A DNA stretch of 64,000 bases, from the NCBI GenBank assembly GCA_945860205.1, contig CAMARK010000007.1, positions 1 through 64,000 of the forward strand. The letters are read 5' to 3'. Position 1 is the stretch's first letter; every line of letters begins with the position of its first letter. The notes beneath the pieces are model-generated. The model was not told the origin of the DNA. It saw only the letters and a list, made by a program, of their open reading frames with translations, and did no database searches. Shown one piece after another: positions 28,645-37,924 of the stretch. A program made the position numbers and the translations under genes. The stretch is from Reyranella massiliensis 521. Its GTDB lineage: Bacteria > Pseudomonadota > Alphaproteobacteria > Reyranellales > Reyranellaceae.

Positions 28645-30398
28645 TGGACACCATCGTAAGCGATACTTCCGCCAAGGCGGCGGCACAGCGCTGGATCGCC
28701 GACTTCGCGGCGGCGATCGAGTCGCGCGATCCCACACGTATCGCCACGCTGTTCGCAGCCGAGTGCTTCTGGCGCGACATCCTGGCCTTCGATTGGGATT
28801 TGCGCATGATGACGGGCGCGAAGGCCATCGCCGAGCGCCTGGTGCCGCTGATTGCGAAGACCGCGCCGCGCGACTTCCAGCTCGCCAAGGATCGCGCGGC
28901 GCCGCGCACTGTGACGCGCGCCGGAACCGAGACCATCGAAGTGATGTTCACCTTCGAGAGCGCAATCGGTCCTTGCGACGGTGTCGTGCGCCTCGTCTCG
29001 GAGGGCGGGACCTGGCGCGCCTGGACGCTCGCCACGCTCCTGGCAGAAATTCGCGGCCACGAGGATCCCGCCAACGGCAAGCGCTGGCAGAACGTCGACT
29101 GGAAGCGCAATTTCGGCGGCGAGAACTGGGCCGACCGGCGCAAGAAGGCGGTCGAGTATGCCGATCGCGATCCGGCGGTGCTGGTGGTGGGTGCGGCTCA
29201 GGCGGGTCTGATGGTGGCGGCGCGACTCTCGATGCTGGGCGTCGATACGCTGGTCATCGACCGCGAAAAGCGCCTGGGTGATTCGTGGCGCCGCCGCTAC
29301 CACGCGCTGACGCTGCACAACGAGACGCGCGTCAATCACCTGCCCTACATGCCCTTCCCGCGCTCCTGGCCGGTGTTCATCCCGAAGGACATGCTGGCCA
29401 ACTGGTTCGAGCTCTACGTCGAGGCGATGGAGCTGAACGCGTGGACCGGCACGGAACTCACACAGGCGCGTTACGACGAAACGAAAAAGCGCTGGAACGT
29501 GACGCTGAAGCGGCCCGACGGCAGCGACCGGGTCATGCATCCTCGCCATGTGGTGTTCTGCAACGGCGTCAGCACGATTCCCAAGATGCCCGACCTGCCG
29601 GGGCTGAAGGATTTCCGCGGCACCGTCAGCCATTCGAGCAAGTATGGCAGCGGCCTCGACTGGAAGGGCAAGAAGGCGCTGGTGCTGGGCACCGGCACAT
29701 CGGGCCACGACGTGGCGCAGGATCTCGCGGTGTCCGGCGCGGCCGAGGTGTCGATCATCCAGAACGGCGCGACCTTGATCGTGAGCCTCAAGGAGGCGCA
29801 GGTGCCCTACGCGCTCTACGACGAGGAGATTTCGTTCGACGACAAGGACCTGATCGCAGCGTCGTTCCCCTTTCCCATCTATCAGCGCTCGCACCAGCGC
29901 ATCACCAAGATGAACGCGGAGAACGACAAGGAACTGCTCGACGGGCTGAAGGCGCGCGGCTTCAAGCTCAGCTCCGGACCGGAGGCCGACGGCTGGCAGA
30001 TCATGTACGGTCGCCGCGGCGGCGGTTACTACTTCGACGCCGGCTGCTCGCAGATGGTCGTCGACGGCAAAATCGGGTTGATCCAGTACGACGACATCGA
30101 GCGCTTCTGCGCCGAGGGCGCGAAGATGAAGGACGGAACCACCAAGCAAGCCGACCTGATCGTGCTCGCCACCGGCTATCTCGGCCAGAAGGAGTCGGTG
30201 CGCCCTCTGCTCGGCGATGAGATCACTGACCGCATCGGTCCGGTCTGGGGCTTCGACGAGGAAGGCGAGCTCAAGGGCATGTGGCGCCCGACCGGCCAGC
30301 CCGGCCTGTGGTTCCTGGCCGGTGGCCTCGCGCAATGCCGCATCTTCTCGAAGGTCCTGGCGCTGCAGATCAAGGCGCGGGAGCTCGGGATCGTCTAG
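28644..30398 (+). CDS. NTF2/SnoaL-like domain fused to flavin-containing monooxygenase
   Basis: N-terminal RWIADFAAAIESRDPTRIATLFAAECFWRDILAFDW; then VLVVGAAQAGLMVAARLSMLGVDTLVIDREKRLGDSWRRRY; ALVLGTGTSGHDVAQDL. Confidence 0.85.
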   Translation: MDTIVSDTSAKAAAQRWIADFAAAIESRDPTRIATLFAAECFWRDILAFDWDLRMMTGAKAIAERLVPLIAKTAPRDFQLAKDRAAPRTVTRAGTETIEVMFTFESAIGPCDGVVRLVSEGGTWRAWTLATLLAEIRGHEDPANGKRWQNVDWKRNFGGENWADRRKKAVEYADRDPAVLVVGAAQAGLMVAARLSMLGVDTLVIDREKRLGDSWRRRYHALTLHNETRVNHLPYMPFPRSWPVFIPKDMLANWFELYVEAMELNAWTGTELTQARYDETKKRWNVTLKRPDGSDRVMHPRHVVFCNGVSTIPKMPDLPGLKDFRGTVSHSSKYGSGLDWKGKKALVLGTGTSGHDVAQDLAVSGAAEVSIIQNGATLIVSLKEAQVPYALYDEEISFDDKDLIAASFPFPIYQRSHQRITKMNAENDKELLDGLKARGFKLSSGPEADGWQIMYGRRGGGYYFDAGCSQMVVDGKIGLIQYDDIERFCAEGAKMKDGTTKQADLIVLATGYLGQKESVRPLLGDEITDRIGPVWGFDEEGELKGMWRPTGQPGLWFLAGGLAQCRIFSKVLALQIKARELGIV

Positions 30399-31381
30399 CT
30401 CAACCGGCCCTTCCGCTTGGCGACCGATTCGGCCAGCAGGCAGAGGATCTCCCACATCATCGTGACGCCGACCAAAGCGGTGTTGCCGCTCATGTCGAAG
30501 GGCGGCGAGACTTCCACGACGTCGCCGCCCACCATGTCGAGCCCACGCAGGCCGCGCAGCATGCGCTGCGCCTCGTGCGGCGTGTAACCGCCGATCTCGG
30601 GCGTGCCGGTGCCAGGTGCGAAGGCGGGATCGAGGCCATCGACGTCGAAGCTGATGTATGTCGGGCCACTGCCGACCACGCGGCGGGCCTCGGCGATCAC
30701 CTTCTCGACGCCGAGGTCGAAATACTCCTCGATGGTGATCACCCGCATGCCCTGGTCGACCGCCCACTGGTTGTCGTCGCGCTTGTACATCGAGCCGCGG
30801 ATGCCGATCTGAACCACGCGCTTGGGGTCTAAAAGCCCCTCCTCGACGGCGCGGCGGAAGGGCGTGCCGTGGGTGTATTTGTAGCCGCCGAAATAGGTGT
30901 CCCAGGTGTCGCTGTGGGCGTCGAAATGGACCATGCCCAGCGGCCGGTTCTTGCTCCCGCTACCAGCAATGGCGCGCATGATCGGCAGCGTGATCAGGTG
31001 GTCGCCGCCGGCCGACAGCGGCACGGTGCCGGCGGCGTGAATCTTGGCAAAGTGCTTCTCGATCCGCTCCAGCGAATCGTCGACGCTGGCCGGATTCACC
31101 GGCGCGTCGCCGATATCGCCGCATTTGGCCAACTCATAAGGCGCCACGCCCGTCACGTGATGGATGCGGCGCATCATGGTGGAAAGGTCACGCATCTGGC
31201 GCGGGCCGTGGCGGGCGCCGGGCCGGTTGGTGGTCCCGCCATCCCACGGCACGCCCACCATGCCGATCTCGACCTCTGCCGGATCTCGGAACAGCGGCAG
31301 GCGCATGAAGGTGGCGATGTCACCGAAGCGCGGCACCACCGTGCCGGAAACCGGCTGGGGGAAGTCCTTAGGGTTGGTCAT
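30395..31381 (-). CDS. agmatinase / ureohydrolase family protein
   Basis: GGDHLIT, HFDAHSDTWD, SFDVDGLDPAFAPGTGTPE metal-binding motifs. Confidence 0.88.
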   Translation of the reverse strand: MTNPKDFPQPVSGTVVPRFGDIATFMRLPLFRDPAEVEIGMVGVPWDGGTTNRPGARHGPRQMRDLSTMMRRIHHVTGVAPYELAKCGDIGDAPVNPASVDDSLERIEKHFAKIHAAGTVPLSAGGDHLITLPIMRAIAGSGSKNRPLGMVHFDAHSDTWDTYFGGYKYTHGTPFRRAVEEGLLDPKRVVQIGIRGSMYKRDDNQWAVDQGMRVITIEEYFDLGVEKVIAEARRVVGSGPTYISFDVDGLDPAFAPGTGTPEIGGYTPHEAQRMLRGLRGLDMVGGDVVEVSPPFDMSGNTALVGVTMMWEILCLLAESVAKRKGRLS

Positions 31382-31397
31382 GCGCCTCTGTAGGCCG

Positions 31398-32735
31398 TCA
31401 CTGTGTTTGCAAAAGGGCTTTCCGCGCCGTCACGAATTCCTCGACGGCCGCCACGAAGCGGTCGCCTTCGGCCTCGCCAATCATGATGTTGAGCGCCACG
31501 AAGCCGCGCCGGGCGATCCAGATGCCGGCGGCCATCATGTCGAAGAAGAACAGCTCCTTGGCGTCCTGGTTGCCCGCCGCGATGTCGGCCGCTGTCCTGA
31601 TCGGACGCGACGTGGCATGCGCCGTCATCATCGAGCCGATGCCGGAGAACTGGAACGCCACCTTGTTCTTGGCGCAGATCGCGTTCAGCCGGTCCCGGAT
31701 CTTCTCGCCGTGGGCATTCAGCTCCGCCGCGGCGGCAGGCGTATAGACCTCGCCATAGCCTGCGACGCCCGCCGCCATGGTCAGCGCATTGTTGTTGAAG
31801 GTGCCGGCATGCGGCAGCGAATCGGCCTTGGTCGGGTCGAACAGCTCCATGATGTCGCGCCGGCCACCGAAGGCGCCGAACGACATGCCGCCGCCGATGT
31901 ATTTGCCCAGCGTCGTCATGTCGGGAACGACGCCGTGCTTCTCCTGCAGGCCGCCCGGCGAGAGGCGTGAGGTCATCACCTCGTCGAAGATCATTGTGAT
32001 CCCGCGGGCCTTGGTCTCCTCTCGCACCATCTTCAGGAACCCGATGTCGCCCGGCAGGCAGCCGTGGCTGCCCTGCATCGGCTCCAGAAGCACGGCGAAC
32101 AGTTCCTCGCCATGCTTGGCCAGCAGCGCCCGCGTGCCTTCCACATCGTTGTAGGGTGCCACGATGAAGTCGTAGGGGATATTCACGGGGCTGCCGCCGC
32201 TCACGAAATAGAGCACACCGCCGTGATAGCCGCCGTGGAACACCATGACCTTGGTGGCCTTGGCCCGTCCCTTGCGCTGGGCGTAGACCCGCGCGCCGGC
32301 CAGCGCCATCACGTTGCCCTCGGTGCCGGAGTTGGTGAAGCGCACCAGGTCGATCGACGGCATGCGGTCGGCGATCAGCTTGGCAAGCTTGGCCTCGTTC
32401 TCGTTGCGGCCGCCGTAGTTCCAGCCATTGTTCAGCGCCTTGTCGACCGCGGCACGGATCACCGGGTGCGAGTGGCCGTAGATGCCGGCGGTGTATTCGC
32501 CCAGCACGTCGATATATTCGTGGCCATCGGCGTCCCACAGGCGGCAGCCTTCGCCGCGCACAACGGTGAGCGGAAACGGCGAATTGTGCAGCGTCGTGCG
32601 GGTGTTGCCGCCCGGCATCGCCTCGCAGGCCTCGTGGTGGCGGCCGAGACTTTTTGGATTGCTGTCGGCATAGGCCTGTCGCGCCTCGATGAGCGCGGAC
32701 TGCAGATCCGAATTGACCAGGGCTTGATCGGGCAC
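31398..32735 (-). CDS. class III PLP aminotransferase (glutamate-1-semialdehyde aminomutase-like)
   Basis: RFTNSGTEGNVMAL; MIFDEVMTSRLSPGG; TTLGKYIGGGMSFGAFGG. Confidence 0.88.
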   Translation of the reverse strand: MPDQALVNSDLQSALIEARQAYADSNPKSLGRHHEACEAMPGGNTRTTLHNSPFPLTVVRGEGCRLWDADGHEYIDVLGEYTAGIYGHSHPVIRAAVDKALNNGWNYGGRNENEAKLAKLIADRMPSIDLVRFTNSGTEGNVMALAGARVYAQRKGRAKATKVMVFHGGYHGGVLYFVSGGSPVNIPYDFIVAPYNDVEGTRALLAKHGEELFAVLLEPMQGSHGCLPGDIGFLKMVREETKARGITMIFDEVMTSRLSPGGLQEKHGVVPDMTTLGKYIGGGMSFGAFGGRRDIMELFDPTKADSLPHAGTFNNNALTMAAGVAGYGEVYTPAAAAELNAHGEKIRDRLNAICAKNKVAFQFSGIGSMMTAHATSRPIRTAADIAAGNQDAKELFFFDMMAAGIWIARRGFVALNIMIGEAEGDRFVAAVEEFVTARKALLQTQ

Positions 32736-32764
32736 GTCACTCTCCTCGCGTTATGGCGAGAGTA

Positions 32765-33913
32765 TCACACCACGTTCAGCTCCCGGATAGGCCGCCTTGC
32801 GGATATGCGTTCATAACCGAAGGGACTGAGGTCGATCGTGCGATAGCTGCCATGCACGATCAGCTCGGCGACGGCGCGGCCGACCGCCGGCGACTGCTGG
32901 ATGCCGTGGCCGGAGAAGCCCGTCGCAAAGATCAGGCTCTCATGGTCGGGATGGCGGCCGACGATGCCGTTCTGGTCGAAGGTGTTGTATTCGTAATAGC
33001 CCGCCCAGGCATTGACCAACTTGGCCGCCTCGAACGCCGGCACCCGCGCCGCCAGCGCCGGCCAGACCATGTCGTCCCATTCCTGGTGCTGGACTTCCAG
33101 CGGCGGCTCGGGCGGATCGTTGCCGGCGGCCGGCGTCGTGCCGGCCAGATAGAAACGGCCCTCGGGCCGGAACCACACGCCCGATGGATCGATGGTGAGC
33201 GGTGTGAGCCCGGGCGGCTCACGGACGTCGAGCACGAACACAGAGCGCCGCCGGGGCTCGACCGGAAGCGCGATGCCCGCCGTTGCCGCCACCTGTCCCG
33301 ACCACGGCCCCGCCGCCAGCACGACGGTTCCGGCCTCGATCCGCCGCCCCGAGCGCAGCGTGACGGCGTTGGGCGCCAGTTCCATGACCTCGTCGGCGAT
33401 ATACTCGGCGCCGAGTTCCCGCGCCTTGCGCCGAAAACCCTGCATCAGCGCCGGCCCATCGAACCAGCCCTCGTTGGCGATGCCGTGCGAGGCGAGCGTG
33501 ATACCCTCGGTCGAGATCCAGGGGAACCGCGCCTGGAGCAGCCCAGGGTCGAGCAGCTCGACCGCACACGCCTCGCCGCGCTGAATGGCGTTGTTCGCGC
33601 GTAACACCGCCTCCCCGGCCAGCGATGCGAGGAAGAGATAACCCGGCTCCCTGAGCCCGAGATCGACGCCCAGCAATTCCGGGGCGCGGCGCAGGAAGCC
33701 GATGCCGTAGCGCGAGAGATGGATGTTGAGCGGCGTGGAGAACTGCTGGCGGATCGAGCTGGCCGACAAAGCCGAGGATGCTCGCGCATAGGTCGGATCG
33801 CGCTCGACTACCGCGACTGTGCCGGAGAAGTTCGGATCGTTCTTCAGGTGATAAGCGACGGACGATCCCATCGCGCCGCCGCCCGCGATGACGACGTCGT
33901 AGCGGTCGGCCAT
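32765..33913 (-). CDS. FAD-dependent oxidoreductase (DAO family)
   Basis: YDVVIAGGGAMGSSVAYHL; VVLAAGPWSGQVA; ATGFSGHGIQQSPAVGRAVAELI. Confidence 0.9.
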   Translation of the reverse strand: MADRYDVVIAGGGAMGSSVAYHLKNDPNFSGTVAVVERDPTYARASSALSASSIRQQFSTPLNIHLSRYGIGFLRRAPELLGVDLGLREPGYLFLASLAGEAVLRANNAIQRGEACAVELLDPGLLQARFPWISTEGITLASHGIANEGWFDGPALMQGFRRKARELGAEYIADEVMELAPNAVTLRSGRRIEAGTVVLAAGPWSGQVAATAGIALPVEPRRRSVFVLDVREPPGLTPLTIDPSGVWFRPEGRFYLAGTTPAAGNDPPEPPLEVQHQEWDDMVWPALAARVPAFEAAKLVNAWAGYYEYNTFDQNGIVGRHPDHESLIFATGFSGHGIQQSPAVGRAVAELIVHGSYRTIDLSPFGYERISARRPIRELNVV

Positions 33914-33914
33914 A

Positions 33915-35576
33915 TCAGCGCCTTCTCCACGCCTGCAGGCGACCAAACAGGAAACGGTCGAAGACGATGTGCACGGCCTTCACCGCGGCCGAGGTCGCGA
34001 CGATGACCAAGCAGAGTGCGGCGGCGGCGGCGGTGGCGCCGCTTTCCTCGATGTTCACGGCGGCGACCGACGCGGGCTTGGTGTCGGGGGCGTAGAGGAA
34101 GATCACCGACGACACCGTCGTCATGGCGTTGACGAACATGTAGATGGCGATATCGACGATCGACGGCAGGCAGATCGGTGCGGTGACGCGCCCGAAGGTC
34201 TTCCACACCGGCACTTTTAGCGACGCCGACACCGATTCGAACTCCGGATCGATCTGCTTCAGCGCCGTCGTCGAGGTCAGGTGCCCGACCGTGTAGAAAT
34301 GCGCCACGGTGTTGATCACCAGGAGCGCCATGGTGGCGTAGAGGAAGTTGAGCGGGTTGTTGGGCGCGTTGAAGAAGAAGATGTAGCCCAGTCCCAGTAC
34401 CAGCCCCGGCACCGCCATCGGCAGGAAGGCCAGGAGCTGCACCACCCCGCGCACGAGATAGAAGCCCTTCGTCTTCTCGTTGAGCCAGGCGCCCACGAAC
34501 ATGATGGTGGTGCCGATCACCGCGGCGCCCGCCGCCATCCACAACGAGTTGAAGTACGAGCCCCAGCCGTTTGCGTCGAAATTGGCGAACTCGTAGTTGG
34601 CCAGCGTCAGGCTGAGATTGTACGGCCAATACTTGATCAGCGAGCCCCAAGCCGCCATGCCGAGGATCGCCAGGATCCACAGGCAAACGAGGCCGCAGAA
34701 GATCGTGAAGAAGAGGTCGCGGCCGAACTTCGGCTTGGGGATCAGCGGCACAGCGCGCGCGGTGAGCAGTGCCACCTGCTTCCTCTGCACCAGCCGGTCG
34801 ACGACAAAGGCCAGCGCCGCCGGCGCCAGCAGCACCATGCCGACCACGGCGCCCATCGAGAAATTCTGCTGGCCGATCACCTGCTTGTAGACGTCGGTCG
34901 CCAGCACGTTGAAGTTTCCGGCGATCACCTTGGCGATGCCGAAATCGGTCATGACCATGGTGAAGACCACGAGCGCCGCGCTGATCAATCCGTACTTGGC
35001 GCCGGGCAGCGTCACGGTGAAGAAAACCCGGAGCTTGGAGGCGCCCAGCGCATCGGCCGCCTCGTAGAGGCGCGCATCGGCGGTGGCGAGCGCCGTCACC
35101 AGGATCATGGTGGCGTGCGGGAAGCAGTAGAAGACCTGGGCGATGACCATGCCGTCGAAGCCGTAGATCGATCCGCCACCCAACAGCGCCTTGAAGAATC
35201 CCTGGTTGCCGAACAGGTAGATCAGCGCCAGGCCCGGCAGCAGCGAGGGCGCGAAGATCGGGATCAGCGCCACGCCCTGGAACAGCCAGCGCATCGGCAG
35301 CACGACACGCGTGAGCGCATAGGCGTAGAGGAACGAGATCGGCACCACGATCAGCGTGCACACCGCGGATACATGCAGGCTGTTCAGCGCCGACTTGAAC
35401 AGCGCCGGCGTGGAGAAATACTGGACGTAGTTGGCCAGCCCGACGAAATTTCCGTCGCGGTCGAGGAAGCCCTTGGACAGCAGCGCCCACAGCGGCAGGC
35501 CGACGGTCACCAGCAGCCAGGCGGCCAGCAGCAGAAGGCCGGCGCGCATCATCAGGTCGTCGCGCGACAGGTTCAT
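33915..35576 (-). CDS. ABC transporter permease, putative 2-aminoethylphosphonate/iron type (two fused permease halves)
   Basis: 548-590 aa multi-TM protein in an ABC operon; GTG at 35615 is an alternative start. Confidence 0.8.
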   Translation of the reverse strand: MNLSRDDLMMRAGLLLLAAWLLVTVGLPLWALLSKGFLDRDGNFVGLANYVQYFSTPALFKSALNSLHVSAVCTLIVVPISFLYAYALTRVVLPMRWLFQGVALIPIFAPSLLPGLALIYLFGNQGFFKALLGGGSIYGFDGMVIAQVFYCFPHATMILVTALATADARLYEAADALGASKLRVFFTVTLPGAKYGLISAALVVFTMVMTDFGIAKVIAGNFNVLATDVYKQVIGQQNFSMGAVVGMVLLAPAALAFVVDRLVQRKQVALLTARAVPLIPKPKFGRDLFFTIFCGLVCLWILAILGMAAWGSLIKYWPYNLSLTLANYEFANFDANGWGSYFNSLWMAAGAAVIGTTIMFVGAWLNEKTKGFYLVRGVVQLLAFLPMAVPGLVLGLGYIFFFNAPNNPLNFLYATMALLVINTVAHFYTVGHLTSTTALKQIDPEFESVSASLKVPVWKTFGRVTAPICLPSIVDIAIYMFVNAMTTVSSVIFLYAPDTKPASVAAVNIEESGATAAAAALCLVIVATSAAVKAVHIVFDRFLFGRLQAWRRR

Positions 35577-35625
35577 GCGCAGACGGGTCCTGGGTGCCGG
35601 GGCCGCGAGGCTCACGCGGGGCCCC

Positions 35626-36696
35626 TCACGCGGCGTAGACCCTGACCCGATCGGGCGGCAGAGCCACGTCGAGCCGACTGCCGATGACGACACCGAGGTC
35701 GCGGATCAGGTTGCTCGAGAAATCGGCCACCAGGGCCGTGTCGCCGTCGCCCCTGACCTTGAGCGTGGCGCGGCAGAAGGCGCCGACGAAATCGAGCTCG
35801 GTCACGTCGACCGCGACCCGGTTGGCGACGTCGGCCGGCAGGTCGCGCACCCGGACGTCCTCGGGCCGGATGCTGAGACGCACGGCCGTGCCGGTCGCCA
35901 GGCCATCCTGTGCCGGACAGGCAAAGGCAAGGCTGCCGATCCTGACGCGCTCCGGTGCCTCGAGCGTCCCGGTGAGGAAATTCATCGAGCCCACAAAATC
36001 GGCGACGAAGGCGGTGGCCGGCGCACGGTAGATCTCCTGCGGGGAGCCGACTTGTTCAATGGCGCCCTGGTTCATCACCACGATGCGGTCGGCCATGGTC
36101 AGCGCCTCCTCCTGGTCGTGCGTCACCATGATGGTGGTGACGCCCAGGGTCCGCTGCAGCGCCTTGATCTCATGGCGCAGCCGCAACCGCACACGGGCAT
36201 CGAGCGCCGACAGCGGCTCGTCGAGCAGCAGCAGGCCGGGCGAGGTCGCAAGCGCCCGCGCCAGCGCCACGCGCTGCTGCTGGCCACCCGAGAGCTGGGC
36301 AGGATACTTCGACCCGGAATCGGGCAGGCCGACCAGCGCCAGCAACTCCTCGACGCGTTTGGCGATCGAGGCCCTGGCCTGGCGCCGGCTCACCAGCCCG
36401 TAGCCGACATTGTCGGCCACCGTGAGGTTGGGAAACAGCGCGTAGGACTGGAAGACGATGCCGAAGTCACGCTGCGCGGGCGGTAGTGCCGACACGTCCC
36501 GCCCCTTCTGGCGGATGGTGCCCGAGGTCTGCGGGTCGAGGCCGGCGATGGCGCGCAGCAAAGTGGTCTTGCCGCAACCCGACGGCCCGAGGAAGCAGAC
36601 GAACTCGCCCTCGGCGACGTCGAGTGAAACGCTGCCGAGGGCCGTGAAGTCGCCGAATCGCTTGGAGAGGTCGCGGACTTCGAGGTAGTTCGTCAC
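35626..36696 (-). CDS. ABC transporter ATP-binding protein (putative 2-aminoethylphosphonate type)
   Basis: LGPSGCGKTTLLRAIAGL; LSGGQQQRVALARAL; LLLLDEPLSALDA; TOBE-like C-terminus. Confidence 0.9.
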   Translation of the reverse strand: MTNYLEVRDLSKRFGDFTALGSVSLDVAEGEFVCFLGPSGCGKTTLLRAIAGLDPQTSGTIRQKGRDVSALPPAQRDFGIVFQSYALFPNLTVADNVGYGLVSRRQARASIAKRVEELLALVGLPDSGSKYPAQLSGGQQQRVALARALATSPGLLLLDEPLSALDARVRLRLRHEIKALQRTLGVTTIMVTHDQEEALTMADRIVVMNQGAIEQVGSPQEIYRAPATAFVADFVGSMNFLTGTLEAPERVRIGSLAFACPAQDGLATGTAVRLSIRPEDVRVRDLPADVANRVAVDVTELDFVGAFCRATLKVRGDGDTALVADFSSNLIRDLGVVIGSRLDVALPPDRVRVYAA

Positions 36697-36706
36697 TTTG
36701 TGCGGG

Positions 36707-37753
36707 TCATTTGGCCTTCGGCGCTGACTTGCCGTCGTAGCGCTTGGTCCATTCCGCCAGGATGCGCTCGCGGTTCTTGGCCATCCACTCGACGTCCATC
36801 TTGGCCATCATCTTCTCGCCATCGGGCGGGTAGTTGGCCGGCATCGACTTGACGGCCGGATTGGCGACGATGGCGTAGTACTTGCCGTAGAGCTCATTGG
36901 CCTTGAGCGAGGATGAGAAGTCCGCGAGTTTCTTGGCCGCCTCGAGGTTCTTCGTGCCCTTCATGATGGCGGTCGCTTCCATCTCCCAGCCGAGACCTTC
37001 CTTGGGCACGATCAGGTCGATCGGCGCGCCCTTGGTCTTCTCGGTGGCGCCACGCATGTCGAAGCCGATGCCGATCAGGCGCTCGCCCTTGGCGGCCTGC
37101 ACGCAGGGCGCCGAACCGGAGTGGAGGTACTGCGACACGTTCTGGTGCAGCGCGTCCATGAACTTCCAGCCCGCGTCCTCGCCCATGATGGTGAGCCAGC
37201 CGGCGACGGTGAGATAACCGGTGCCCGACGAAGCCGGGTTCGGCATGACGATCGAGTCCTTGTATTCGGGCTTGGTGAGATCGGCCCAGCTTGCAGGCTT
37301 GGCCTTCTTGCCCTTGTCGGCTTCGACAGTGTTGAAGCACACGACCGCGAGGAAGGCATCCATGCCGACCCAGGTCTCGGGAGTCTTGCCGCTCTTGAAC
37401 ATCGGCTTCAGCGCTGCGGCGCCAGTCGGCGTGTAGGGCTCGATCATGCCGAGGCCAGCGAACAGGCCGACGCTCGAGGCGGCGAGGCCCCAGATCACGT
37501 CGGCGCGGGGATTGTCCTTCTCGGCGATCAGCTTGGCCGTCACCACGCCGGTCGAATCGCGCACCCAGGCGATCTCGATCGTGGGATTGTCGGCCTCGAA
37601 GGCTTTCTTGAACGGATCGAGCTGCTCGTTCTCGATCGCCGTGTAGACCGTCAGTTTGGTCTTTTGCGCCCAGGCGCTGCCGCCGAAACCGGTGGCCGCC
37701 AGCACGGTCGCACCGGCCAGCACCACGCGCCGCAGAATCGAAGTCTTGCCCAT
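36707..37753 (-). CDS. ABC transporter substrate-binding protein (putative 2-aminoethylphosphonate/Fe3+ type)
   Basis: TKLTVYTAIENEQLDPFKKAFEADNPTIEIAWVRDSTGVVTAKLIAEKDNPRADVIWGLA; signal peptide. Confidence 0.85.
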   Translation of the reverse strand: MGKTSILRRVVLAGATVLAATGFGGSAWAQKTKLTVYTAIENEQLDPFKKAFEADNPTIEIAWVRDSTGVVTAKLIAEKDNPRADVIWGLAASSVGLFAGLGMIEPYTPTGAAALKPMFKSGKTPETWVGMDAFLAVVCFNTVEADKGKKAKPASWADLTKPEYKDSIVMPNPASSGTGYLTVAGWLTIMGEDAGWKFMDALHQNVSQYLHSGSAPCVQAAKGERLIGIGFDMRGATEKTKGAPIDLIVPKEGLGWEMEATAIMKGTKNLEAAKKLADFSSSLKANELYGKYYAIVANPAVKSMPANYPPDGEKMMAKMDVEWMAKNRERILAEWTKRYDGKSAPKAK

Positions 37754-37924
37754 TTTTATCTCCCCATCCGGCGACGCCCCGGTCGCCTTGGCTACACGCG
37801 CCGTATGACGCGCCCATGACAGCACCTATCCCCAGCGCGCCGCACTTCACAAAACCTTAACATGAGGATGGGGATGGGCAAGGCCGTCATGCTACGGTTC
37901 CCCCCTAGCAAGAGGAGAGCCAGA

